DNA of 64,000 nucleotides from assembly GCF_018070075.1 (NCBI RefSeq), contig NZ_JAGPXE010000001.1, forward strand, positions 248,001 through 312,000, read 5' to 3'. The stretch's first letter is position 1. Every line of letters begins with the position of its first letter. Both the position numbers and the translations under genes were made by a program. Shown here in pieces: positions 56,339-64,000 of the stretch. This DNA is from Saccharopolyspora endophytica. GTDB taxonomy: Bacteria > Actinomycetota > Actinomycetes > Mycobacteriales > Pseudonocardiaceae. A model generated the notes under the pieces. That model saw only the letters and a program-made list of their open reading frames with translations, had not been told where the DNA came from and did no database searches.

Positions 56339-58644
56339 CCGACACGATCGACACGGCCGGTGGACCCGGCCACATCGACTCCGTCGACCGGGCGAAGACC
56401 TCTCCGGACGTCGACCAGCCGTTCCGCGAGCTGGGCCTGAAGGACGACGAGTACCAGCGGATCCGCGAGATCCTCGGCCGCCGTCCCACCGAGGCCGAGC
56501 TGGCGATGTACTCGGTGATGTGGAGCGAGCACTGCTCCTACAAGTCCTCGAAGGTCCACCTCAAGTACTTCGGCGAGACCACCACCGACGAGATGCGCGC
56601 CAAGATGCTCGCCGGCATCGGCGAGAACGCCGGTGTGGTCGACATCGGCGACGGCTGGGCGGTCACCTTCAAGCTGGAGAGCCACAACCACCCGTCCTAC
56701 GTCGAGCCCTACCAGGGCGCGGCCACGGGTGTGGGCGGCATCGTCCGCGACATCATGGCGATGGGCGCCCGCCCGGTCGCCGTCGCCGACCCGCTGCGCT
56801 TCGGCCCCGCCGACGCCCCGGACACCAAGCGCGTCCTGCCGGGCATCGTCGCCGGAGTCGGCGGCTACGGGAACTGCCTGGGTCTGCCCAACATCGGCGG
56901 CGAGGTCGTCTTCGACGAGTCCTACGCCGGGAACCCGCTGGTCAACGCCATGTGCGTCGGCGTGATGAAGACCGAGGACCTGCACCTCGCGCACGCCTCC
57001 GGCAAGGGCAACAAGATCATCCTGTTCGGCGCGCGCACCGGCCTCGACGGCATCGGCGGCGTGTCCGTGCTGGCCTCGGAGACCTTCGACGGCGACGAGA
57101 GCGGGGGCGGCCGCAAGAAGCTGCCCAGCGTGCAGGTCGGCGACCCGTTCGCCGAGAAGGTGCTCATCGAGTGCTGCCTGGACCTGTACCACTCCGGCCT
57201 GATCGTGGGCATCCAGGACCTCGGCGGCGCCGGGCTGTCCTGCGCGACCTCCGAGCTGGCCGCGGCCGGTGACGGCGGCATGCGCGTCGACCTGGACCAG
57301 GTCCCGCTGCGCGCCGCCGGCATGAACGCCGCGGAGATCCTCTCCAGCGAGTCCCAGGAGCGCATGTGCGCCGTCGTGGATCCGTCCAAGGTGGACGAGT
57401 TCATGAAGGTCTGCCAGAAGTGGGACGTCACGGCCAACGTCATCGGTGAGGTCACCGACGGCGAGAACCTCGAGATTTACTGGCAGGACGAGCTCGTCGT
57501 CGACGTGCCGCCGCGGACCGTGGCCCACCACGGCCCGGTCTACCAGCGTCCCGTCGAGCGGCCGGGCGAGCAGGACCTCATCGCCGCCGACAACGCCAAC
57601 ACCCTGGCCCGTCCGTCCACTCCGGACGAGCTGCGGGAGACCATCCTGACGATGGCCGCCTCGCCGAACCTGTGCTCGCGCGCGTGGGTCACCGACCAGT
57701 ACGACCGCTACGTGCGGGGCAACACCGTGCTGGCCCAGCCGTCCGACGGCGGCGTGCTGCGCATCGACGAGGAGACCGGTCGCGGCATCGCGATCGCCAC
57801 CGACTGCAACGCCCGCTACACCCGGCTCGACCCGTACACGGGCGCGCAGCTGGCGCTGGCCGAGGCGTACCGCAACGTGGCCACCACCGGTGCCACGCCG
57901 ATGGCCGTCACCAACTGCCTGAACTTCGGTTCGCCGGAGGACCCGGGCGTGATGTGGCAGTTCCAGCAGGCGGTGCGCGGCCTGGCCGACGCCTGCGCCG
58001 AGCTGGGCATCCCGGTCACCGGCGGCAACGTCAGCTTCTACAACCAGACCGGTCAGCAGGCGATCCTGCCGACTCCGGTCGTCGGCGTGCTCGGCACGAT
58101 CGACGACGTCACCCGCCGCATCCCCACCGGCATCGGTGGCGAGGAGGGCGAGACGCTGATCCTGCTCGGCGAGACGCGCGAGGAGTTCGGCGGTTCGGAG
58201 TGGGCCCGCGTGGCGCACGACCACCTCGGCGGCACGCCGCCGAAGGTCGACCTGGCCCGCGAGAAGCTGCTGGCCGAGATCCTGCTCGCGGGTTCCCGCG
58301 ACGGCATGATCTCCGCCGCGCACGACCTCTCCGAGGGCGGTCTGGCGCAGGCGCTGGTCGAGACGGCGCTGGTCGGCGAGTGCGGTGCCCGCGTGGTGCT
58401 GCCGGAGGGCGCGGACCCGTTCGTCCAGCTGTTCTCCGAGTCGGCCGGTCGCGTCCTCGTCGCGGTCCCGCGTTCCGAGGAGCTGCGCTTCACCGACATG
58501 TGCACCGCCCGCGGCCTGCCGTGGGCCAAGGTCGGCGTCGCCGACGCGGGCTCGAACTCCCTGGACATCCAGGACGTCACCGAGATCCCGCTGCCGGAGC
58601 TCCGCGAGGCGTGGGAAGGAACCCTGCCGAAGCTGTTCGGCTGA
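56335..58644 (+). CDS. purL: Phosphoribosylformylglycinamidine synthase, synthetase subunit PurL
   Basis: A 769-residue small-type PurL that needs PurS and PurQ, using ATP and ammonia to make FGAM from FGAR. The AIRS/PurM-type repeat fold shows [43 protein letters not shown], and the second half motif [15 protein letters not shown] 56335 overlaps the purQ stop. A strong hairpin (58656-58688) ends the purSQL transcript within the 3' end of the next gene on the other strand. purF and purM are expected beyond, but not in this window. Confidence 0.98.
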   Translation: MTDTIDTAGGPGHIDSVDRAKTSPDVDQPFRELGLKDDEYQRIREILGRRPTEAELAMYSVMWSEHCSYKSSKVHLKYFGETTTDEMRAKMLAGIGENAGVVDIGDGWAVTFKLESHNHPSYVEPYQGAATGVGGIVRDIMAMGARPVAVADPLRFGPADAPDTKRVLPGIVAGVGGYGNCLGLPNIGGEVVFDESYAGNPLVNAMCVGVMKTEDLHLAHASGKGNKIILFGARTGLDGIGGVSVLASETFDGDESGGGRKKLPSVQVGDPFAEKVLIECCLDLYHSGLIVGIQDLGGAGLSCATSELAAAGDGGMRVDLDQVPLRAAGMNAAEILSSESQERMCAVVDPSKVDEFMKVCQKWDVTANVIGEVTDGENLEIYWQDELVVDVPPRTVAHHGPVYQRPVERPGEQDLIAADNANTLARPSTPDELRETILTMAASPNLCSRAWVTDQYDRYVRGNTVLAQPSDGGVLRIDEETGRGIAIATDCNARYTRLDPYTGAQLALAEAYRNVATTGATPMAVTNCLNFGSPEDPGVMWQFQQAVRGLADACAELGIPVTGGNVSFYNQTGQQAILPTPVVGVLGTIDDVTRRIPTGIGGEEGETLILLGETREEFGGSEWARVAHDHLGGTPPKVDLAREKLLAEILLAGSRDGMISAAHDLSEGGLAQALVETALVGECGARVVLPEGADPFVQLFSESAGRVLVAVPRSEELRFTDMCTARGLPWAKVGVADAGSNSLDIQDVTEIPLPELREAWEGTLPKLFG

Positions 58645-58650
58645 GTCCGC

Positions 58651-59634
58651 TCACTCAGGAGCCCCGACCGCGATGGTCGGGGCTCCTGTCGTTCCGGTCA
58701 GGTCCGGGGTCTGCTCGAAGACGACGCCGTCGAAGTCCGACCGCCCTTCGAACGTCGAACCGGCCAGCGTCACCTCGTCGGCGAAGGTGCTGTCGGAGAA
58801 CTTCACGGGCCCGTGGAACGTGCTGCGCCGGCAGCGCATCGGCCCGCCGAAGTGCACGCCGCTGAACCAGGCGCGGCGGTGGAACACCGCGTCGTCGCAG
58901 CGGAACCTGCCGCTGAGCCTGCCGGTGCCGAAGGCGCTGCCGGTGAAGTAGACGTCGCCGTGGAAGACGCTGCGGCTGAGGTTGTTGCTGCTGAACAGGT
59001 GCGCGTAGCGCAGCAGGACGGTGCCGACCTTGCGGTCGGAGAGCTCGAAGTACTCCAGCGTCGCCCCGGTCAGATCGAGGTCGAAGGCGGGTTCGTCGGC
59101 GTCGTCCGCACCGGGCAGCAGCTCGGTGATCAGGCGCTGCGCGGTCAGCCGCACCTGCAGCTGGCGCTCGGCGTCGTCGGACTCCTCAGGCGTCCAGCGC
59201 TGCGACGACGAGTAGCGCGGGTGCTGGAAGGGGCGTCGCAGGTAGGAGCAGAGCACGTCGAGGACGGTCTGGGTGTAGTCGCGGTTGCTGCGAGCCAGGC
59301 CGGCCAGCGCGTGCAGCGCGCCCACCCTGACCTGGTCGGTCTCGTGCCCCAGCAGCTCGACCGCGCGGGCGAAGCGCTCGTCGGCGACGCGGTCGCGGTC
59401 CAGTTCGGTGCGGCGGCTCTCCAGGCTCTGCCGCTGCTCCTCGATGCGCCGCCGCCGATCGTTGAGCCACAGCGCGTACAGCGCGACCACCGATCCGGCC
59501 GCGAGCCCTCCGGTCCGCAAGGCGTCCGCCCCGGTGATCCGCGGGTCGAACACCAGCAGCCCGGCGCTCACGCCGCACAGCACGAGGATCGCCAACGAGA
59601 TCGTCAGAACCAACCCGACCTTGCGTTCACCCAT
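58651..59634 (-). CDS. Pentapeptide-repeat-like membrane protein
   Basis: A 327-residue protein. Two N-terminal membrane segments (VGLVLTISLAILVLCGVSAG and GGLAAGSVVALYALWLND), then a basic coiled region (RRRRIEEQRQSLESRRTELD), a helical section of unknown role (ARAVELLGHETDQVRVGALH), and a C-terminal quadrilateral-helix region with A(D/N)Lxx-type pentapeptide-like strands (FDLDLTGATLEYFELSDRKV, FHGPVKFSDSTFADEVTLAG). The repeats are degenerate. It resembles actinomycete pentapeptide proteins of unknown role. Its last codons contain the purL terminator. Confidence 0.8.
   Translation of the reverse strand: MGERKVGLVLTISLAILVLCGVSAGLLVFDPRITGADALRTGGLAAGSVVALYALWLNDRRRRIEEQRQSLESRRTELDRDRVADERFARAVELLGHETDQVRVGALHALAGLARSNRDYTQTVLDVLCSYLRRPFQHPRYSSSQRWTPEESDDAERQLQVRLTAQRLITELLPGADDADEPAFDLDLTGATLEYFELSDRKVGTVLLRYAHLFSSNNLSRSVFHGDVYFTGSAFGTGRLSGRFRCDDAVFHRRAWFSGVHFGGPMRCRRSTFHGPVKFSDSTFADEVTLAGSTFEGRSDFDGVVFEQTPDLTGTTGAPTIAVGAPE
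58656..58688 (+). terminator. Terminator of purSQL, inside the end of the pentapeptide gene
   Basis: A perfect 14-bp stem (58656-58669 with 58675-58688) and 5-base loop, 11 bases after the purL stop. It overlaps the last codons of the opposite-strand gene, so it doubles as coding sequence and can act in both directions. Confidence 0.82.
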
Positions 59635-59693
59635 GCCGGTGATTGTCCACGAAGACGATCACCGGCACGGTGCCCTTCCGCGCCGGGAGGGAC

Positions 59694-59734
59694 GGATTAC
59701 TCCAGTTTTCCGTTCCCTGATTACGGCGGTAATC
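59694..59734. repeat. P2 palindrome cluster, locus F
   Basis: gattac-tcca-gttttc (59694-59709, decayed), gattac-ggcg-gtaatc (59719-59734, perfect) and a further decayed unit (gagaac-ggtc-gtgatc) after it. Located between two minus-strand genes. Confidence 0.7.
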
Positions 59735-59776
59735 CGTCCCCTGAGAACGGTCGTGATCCGGTTTCCGGCGGCCGGG

Positions 59777-60559
59777 TCAGCCGTGGGCGAGGGCTTGGAG
59801 GCCGGAGAGGGGGCCGTTGAAGGTGTTCTGGTCGAGGGGGTCCGAGGTGTGCTGCCAGAAGGTCCACAGCAGCCAGCCGCGGGGGAGTTCGCCGGGGCTG
59901 TCGGCGTAGCGGGCGATCCACAGCGGGTTGGTGGTGCCGAAGGTGCCGGAGACGCACTGGTTCCACCAGTTCGTGCTCGTGTAGATGACCGGGTAGCGGC
60001 CGGTGCGCGCGTGGTACGTATCGCTGAAGTCCTTGATCCACGCGGTGAGCGCGTCGCCGCTCATGTCGTAGCAGACCTGGCCGTACGGGTTGTACTCCAC
60101 GTCGAGCGCGCCGGGCAGCGTCCGGCCGTCGGCCGACCAGCCGCCGCCGTTGTCGACGAAGTAGTTCGCCTGTGCGGCTCCGCTGGAGGCGTTGGGGATC
60201 GCGAAGTGGTAGGCGCCCCGGATCATGCCGACGTCGTAGGACCCGTTGTACTGCTGCGCGAAGTACGGGTTGGTGTAGCTGTGGGACTCGGTCGCCTTGA
60301 CGTAGGCGAACCGCTTGCCCTGCCCGTACCAGGACGCCCAGTCCACGTTGCCCTGGTAGCTGGCGACGTCCATGCCCGGCACGGTTGCCAGCGGGTCGAG
60401 GTTCAGCTCCGGCAGCGGGTCGAGGGGCTCGAACTTGCGGATCTGCGATCCCAGCGTCGCGTTGTCCTCGTCGGTGGGACTCGCCTGAGCCGGGGCGGTG
60501 AGCACCGAGCACGCCAGTGCGACCATCATGACCAGGGCTGAGCGACCGCGTGCAGTCAT
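59777..60559 (-). CDS. Secreted lysozyme, glycoside hydrolase family 25
   Basis: A 260-residue exported muramidase. Signal peptide at 1-27 (SALVMMVALACSVLTAPAQA). The GH25 barrel shows MDVASYQGNVDWASWYGQGK with the first catalytic Asp, the DxE pair in GALDVEYNPYG, and the C-terminal WTFWQHTS. It cleaves the N-acetylmuramic-N-acetylglucosamine bond of peptidoglycan, for wall remodelling or lysis of competitors. ATG 60559 has GCGAGG upstream; the longer frame would extend over the EAL promoter. It stands alone, downstream of P2 locus F. Confidence 0.93.
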   Translation of the reverse strand: MTARGRSALVMMVALACSVLTAPAQASPTDEDNATLGSQIRKFEPLDPLPELNLDPLATVPGMDVASYQGNVDWASWYGQGKRFAYVKATESHSYTNPYFAQQYNGSYDVGMIRGAYHFAIPNASSGAAQANYFVDNGGGWSADGRTLPGALDVEYNPYGQVCYDMSGDALTAWIKDFSDTYHARTGRYPVIYTSTNWWNQCVSGTFGTTNPLWIARYADSPGELPRGWLLWTFWQHTSDPLDQNTFNGPLSGLQALAHG

Positions 60560-60977
60560 CGTGGCCTCGCATTCACGGGGAGTCGTGGAGCATGTCGAGC
60601 GGCTACGCATCGTGCCCCGAAAGTGTGGCGAACGCTTTCCGAAAGCTGAAGATGTTGTGTTAGCTTTTGACCGGATCGGCTCAATCCGTACAGCTGCGGG
60701 GCACCCGAACAGGGGTTTTGGCGAAGAATTGCCAGCGCAACCTCTAGGGGTGGGTTGAGCGTCTAATAGTGGGGGGTTCGAACTCCGTCGCCGTTCATCG
60801 ATGAACTGATCGCGGACGGTTGCGGTATTTGTCTCTCGGCCACGCGGATGGCCGCCCGACACAGGTGTCGCGACTGCTCCGGGTGCCGTACATGATGTTC
60901 GACCGCCAGGCTCAACCGGTCGTATGCTCCGACGAGATACGGCCCAGGCTAGGACGACGAGTGGAGGGCGCCCAGGC
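60560..60977. other. Intergenic region with divergent promoters
   Basis: No convincing gene. It holds the start regions of the lysozyme (minus) and GGDEF-EAL (plus) genes. A perfect 14-bp palindrome GTTCATCGATGAAC lies at 60793-60806 and gctttc-c-gaaagc at 60634-60646. The segment around 60640-60680 is less GC-rich than the surroundings. Confidence 0.6.
60793..60806. promoter_or_regulatory. Perfect palindrome upstream of the GGDEF-EAL gene
   Basis: GTTCATCGATGAAC, a 14-bp perfect palindrome 172 bp before the GGDEF-EAL start. It may be an operator; no assigned regulator. Confidence 0.4.
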
Positions 60978-63143
60978 ATGACTGGCTGGACCGCGCCGGT
61001 GCCCAGCGCTCACGAGGTGGCCGCCAAGGTGAACCGAACGGACCGACGACGCTTCGCCGCGGTCTGGGCGCAGGCGCTGATGGGAACCAGCTACGTGCCG
61101 ATGACCAGCGCCGAGGTCGAAGGCCGTCTGCACGGCTACACCGACCGCCTGGTCGACGCGCTGGTCGGTGAACCCTTCGACGCCTCGCCCGCCCGCGCGG
61201 TGGGCGCCGACCTGATCGGTGTGCACTTCACCAGCTCCGAGTCGCTGGCGCGCACCGTCGAGCTCATCGGTGACGAGATGCTCGACGTGCTGCGGCTCGG
61301 CGACGACCCGGTGTGGCGCAAGCGCGTCGCCGCGCTGCAGGCCGCGCTGTGCTCCGGGTTCGTGCAGGCCGCGCGCAAGCGCACGCTCGACGAGCAGGAG
61401 GCCATCCGGCAGGCCGTGCTCGACGCGCGCGACGCCGTCGAGCTGGCCCTGCGCACCAGCGAGGCCCGCTTCCGGGCGATCTTCTCCGAAGCCGCCATCG
61501 GCATCGGCATCGCCGACATCGAGGGCCGGATCCTGGAGGTCAACGCGTCGCTGGCGCGCATCCTGGGCCGCTCCGCCGACGACATCCGCCGGATGCACGT
61601 CCCGGACATGGTGCACCCCGCCGACTCGGAGCGGATCTGGCGGCTCTACGAGGAGCTGATGCGCGGCGAGCGCGAGCAGTTCCGCGTGGAGAAGCAGTTC
61701 TCCCGGCCCAGCGGCAAGACGGTGTGGACCGAGCTGTTCGTGTCGCTGATCCGCGACGACGACGGCAAACCGCTCTACCAGGTCGCCCTGATCGAGGACG
61801 TCACCGACCGCCGCGAGCTGCAGGAACGGCTCCGCTACCAGGCGATGCACGATCCGCTGACGACGTTGCCGAACCGGGCGCTGTTCCTCGACCGGCTGGA
61901 GTCGATCCTCAAGCGCCACGATCCCGACGACCGGATCGCGCTGTGCTACATGGACCTCGACGGCTTCAAGGTCATCAACGACAGCCTCGGCCACCACGTC
62001 GGCGACGAACTGCTGGTGACCGTCGCCGAGCGGCTCGCCGCGGCGGTGCAAGGCGACGACCGGCTGGTCGCGCGGATGGGCGGGGACGAGTTCGTCATCC
62101 TGCTGCAGAACTCCAACGGAACCGAGCAGGCGGTCGAGATCGCCGAGCAGGTGCTGTCGGCTATCGACGAGCCGATCCGCATCGACGGCCACGAGCTGAC
62201 CGTCTCGGCCAGCGTCGGCATCGTCGAGCGCAACGTCGACGGGCAGACCGCCGCCGAGCTGATGCGCGACGCCGACGTGACGCTGTACTGGGCGAAGTCC
62301 GACGGCAAGGGCCGCTGGGCGCAGTTCGACCCGGAGCGCAACGCCAACGAGGTCGCCCGGCTGCGGCTGGCCGCCTCGATGCCCGCGGCCCTGGAGCGCG
62401 ACGAGTTCTACGTGGACTACCAGCCGCTGATCGGGCTGCGGGACAGCTCGGTGGTCGGGGTAGAGGCGCTGGTGCGCTGGGCGCATCCGGACCTCGGCAG
62501 GCTGGGGCCGGACAAGTTCATCGGGCTCGCCGAGGAGACCGGGCTGATCGTCCCGCTCGGCCGGTGGGTGCTGCACAAGGCGTGCGAGCAGGCCAAGCGG
62601 TGGCAGGACCGGTTCGGCGATTCGGCGCCGTTCGTCAGCGTCAACCTCGCGGTCCGGCAGTCGCGCGACCCGAACCTGGTCCGCGACGTCGCCGAGATCC
62701 TGGAGGACACGGGACTCGCGCCGCACCGGCTCCAGCTGGAGCTGACCGAGAGCACGATCATGTCCACCGCCGACGAGCCGCTGGACAAGCTGCGCGCGCT
62801 GTCGCGGATGGGCGTGCGCATCGCCATCGACGACTTCGGCACCGGCTACTCCAACCTCGCCTACCTGCGGCACCTCCCGGTGCACGAGCTCAAGATCGCC
62901 GGCTCGTTCATGGAGGGCCTGCGCGACGCCGAACGCGCCGATCCGGTCGACGCCCGCATCGTCGGCACCCTCGTCGACCTCGCCCACACGCTCGGCCTCA
63001 CGGTCACCGCCGAGGGAGTGGAGACCCAGGCCCAGGCCCGACGGATGGCCGAGATCGGCTGCGAGACCGGGCAGGGCTACCTCTGGGCCAAACCGGGCGA
63101 TCCCCAGACGGTCACCGACTACATCTTCTCCCACCTGGACTGA
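60978..63143 (+). CDS. PAS-GGDEF-EAL cyclic-di-GMP protein
   Basis: A 721-residue second-messenger enzyme. Order: unassigned helical N-terminal region (about 1-155), PAS sensor (about 160-275, FRAIFSEAAIGIGIADIEGR), GGDEF domain (about 285-450; motif at 368-372, RMGGDEFVIL) and EAL domain (about 460-710; EAL at 496-498, DDFGTGYSNLAYLR later). Both catalytic signatures look intact, so it could make and degrade c-di-GMP, with one usually dominant. The RxxD inhibitory site expected five residues before GGDEF is absent. ATG 60978 follows GGAGGG. It has no membrane anchor. It overlaps the convergent GH15 gene by 25 bp. Confidence 0.93.
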   Translation: MTGWTAPVPSAHEVAAKVNRTDRRRFAAVWAQALMGTSYVPMTSAEVEGRLHGYTDRLVDALVGEPFDASPARAVGADLIGVHFTSSESLARTVELIGDEMLDVLRLGDDPVWRKRVAALQAALCSGFVQAARKRTLDEQEAIRQAVLDARDAVELALRTSEARFRAIFSEAAIGIGIADIEGRILEVNASLARILGRSADDIRRMHVPDMVHPADSERIWRLYEELMRGEREQFRVEKQFSRPSGKTVWTELFVSLIRDDDGKPLYQVALIEDVTDRRELQERLRYQAMHDPLTTLPNRALFLDRLESILKRHDPDDRIALCYMDLDGFKVINDSLGHHVGDELLVTVAERLAAAVQGDDRLVARMGGDEFVILLQNSNGTEQAVEIAEQVLSAIDEPIRIDGHELTVSASVGIVERNVDGQTAAELMRDADVTLYWAKSDGKGRWAQFDPERNANEVARLRLAASMPAALERDEFYVDYQPLIGLRDSSVVGVEALVRWAHPDLGRLGPDKFIGLAEETGLIVPLGRWVLHKACEQAKRWQDRFGDSAPFVSVNLAVRQSRDPNLVRDVAEILEDTGLAPHRLQLELTESTIMSTADEPLDKLRALSRMGVRIAIDDFGTGYSNLAYLRHLPVHELKIAGSFMEGLRDAERADPVDARIVGTLVDLAHTLGLTVTAEGVETQAQARRMAEIGCETGQGYLWAKPGDPQTVTDYIFSHLD

Positions 63144-64000
63144 GCGGGTGCCGCCGTCCCGTTGCGGCGGGACTTCTGCTCCCGAGTGCGGCCGCCGTAG
63201 AGGACCGACGCCGAGTTGACCAGCGCGAGGTGGCTGAACGCCTGCGGGAAGTTGCCGGTGAAGCAACCGCTCTCGGCGTCGAACTCCTCGGAGTAGAGGC
63301 CGACGTCGTTGGCCATCTCGACGAGTTCGGCGAACATCCGCTCCGCCTCGTCGCGCCGACCGCAGTAGACCATCGCGTCGACCATCCAGAACGAGCAGGC
63401 CAGGAACGAACCCTCCCGCCCGCTCAGGCCGTCGACCTCGCTCGGCTCGTCGGTGGTGGTGTAGCGGTCGACGAGCACCCCGTGCTGGAGCTCGCGCCGG
63501 ATCGCCTCGACGGTGCTGCGCATCCGCTCGTCGTCGCCGGAGAGGAAGCCGACCGCGGGCAGCAGCAGGACCGAGGCGTCCAGCGAGGTTCCGCCGTAGA
63601 ACTGGGTGAACGCGCGGATCTCGGGGTTCCACGCGCGCCGCAGCACCTCCTCGCGAACCTCGTCGCGCAGCTCCCGCCAGTGCTCGACCGGTCCCGGCAG
63701 CCCGTCCTCCTCGGCTCCGCGCACCGCGCGGTCGAAGGCGACCCACACCATCACCTGCGAGTGCGTGAAGTGCCGGTCCGGCCCGCGCACCTCCCACAGC
63801 CCGCGATCGGGTTCCCGCCAGATCCGCTCCAGGTGGGCGAGCATGCCGCGCTGCACCGCCCACGAGTCCTCGCTCTCCACCAGCCCGCGTTCGCGAGCCA
63901 GGTGCAGCGCGTCCATCACCTCGCCGTAGACGTCCAGCTGCCGCTGCCGGTAGGCGGCGTTGCCGACCCGGACGGGGCTGGAGTCCCGGTACCCGCGCAG
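63119..64000 (-). CDS. Glycoside hydrolase family 15 protein, 5' end outside window
   Basis: The visible 293 residues are the C-terminal half of a GH15 glucoamylase/trehalase-type enzyme. The frame continues unbroken to base 64000; residues at the edge, GYRDSSPVRVGNAAYRQRQL, are a typical GH15 segment preceding DVYGEVMDALH. Later motifs: FTHSQVMVWVAFDRAV and EGSFLACSFWMVDAMVY with the catalytic Glu region. Actinomycete members act on trehalose or maltooligosaccharides. The stop at 63119 lies 25 bp inside the convergent GGDEF-EAL gene, so their 3' ends overlap. Confidence 0.9.
   Translation of the reverse strand: MRGYRDSSPVRVGNAAYRQRQLDVYGEVMDALHLARERGLVESEDSWAVQRGMLAHLERIWREPDRGLWEVRGPDRHFTHSQVMVWVAFDRAVRGAEEDGLPGPVEHWRELRDEVREEVLRRAWNPEIRAFTQFYGGTSLDASVLLLPAVGFLSGDDERMRSTVEAIRRELQHGVLVDRYTTTDEPSEVDGLSGREGSFLACSFWMVDAMVYCGRRDEAERMFAELVEMANDVGLYSEEFDAESGCFTGNFPQAFSHLALVNSASVLYGGRTREQKSRRNGTAAPAQSRWEKM

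Overview
The window is high-GC, gene-dense chromosomal DNA from an actinomycete. Several traits support this. The heat-shock operon is dnaK-grpE-dnaJ-hspR with HspR boxes. A DasR-like operator precedes nagA. An XRE/DUF397 pair is present, and GTG/TTG and apparently leaderless starts are common. Gene neighbourhoods resemble those of Mycobacterium (dnaK-grpE-dnaJ-hspR, fba/DUF3151, purA with a divergent hypothetical gene, clpB, pyrE/TrmH, purB/purC, purS-purQ-purL). Gene content and style suggest Pseudonocardiaceae, perhaps close to Saccharopolyspora; that is inference. I see no rRNA, tRNA, insertion sequence, prophage or CRISPR array.

Layout. 1-2.6 kb: end of a sugar transporter and an XRE/DUF397 regulatory pair. 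2.6-6.3 kb: a membrane Fe-S reductase and an SMR exporter/TetR operon. 6.6-11.1 kb: heat-shock operon under two HspR boxes. 11.3-13.5 kb: flavohemoglobin and a divergent PPOX flavoprotein. 13.8-18.5 kb: two MarR regulators, an MFS exporter fused to three Ig-like domains, and a YceI protein with a related N-terminal domain. 18.8-25.2 kb: AGCS symporter, clpB with its own HspR box, and a TetR/MFS pair. 25.3-28.9 kb: membrane protein, SDR, pyrE, TrmH-type methylase, DedA. 29-32.7 kb: nagA, sigma factor, YciI protein, fba. 33-36.7 kb: DUF3151, FUSC protein, small protein, secreted HNH nuclease, hypothetical. 36.7-44 kb: purA, antiporter, secreted phosphodiesterase, purD, aminotransferase. 44.1-49.5 kb: HAD hydrolase, threonine aldolase, sigma/membrane partner, TetR, threonine synthase. 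49.7-58.6 kb: purB, TenA, purC, deacetylase-like protein, MBL protein, secreted protein, purS, purQL. 58.6-64 kb: pentapeptide protein, secreted lysozyme, PAS-GGDEF-EAL protein and a partial GH15 enzyme.

Themes. Seven purine genes (purA, D, B, C, S, Q, L) lie in one 22-kb stretch but mostly in separate transcription units. Chaperones and ClpB are tied together by HspR boxes.

The most unusual content is intergenic. One long structured element (called LSE here) occurs eight times, always just 3' of a plus-strand gene. It has a terminal hairpin and a long stem whose arms differ between copies but stay complementary; the remaining mismatches are G.U on one and the same strand of the element. Three further families of tiny palindromes (P1, P2, P3) share one layout, two or three units separated by short spacers. 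In one P1 locus the second palindrome is replaced exactly by a 19-G run.
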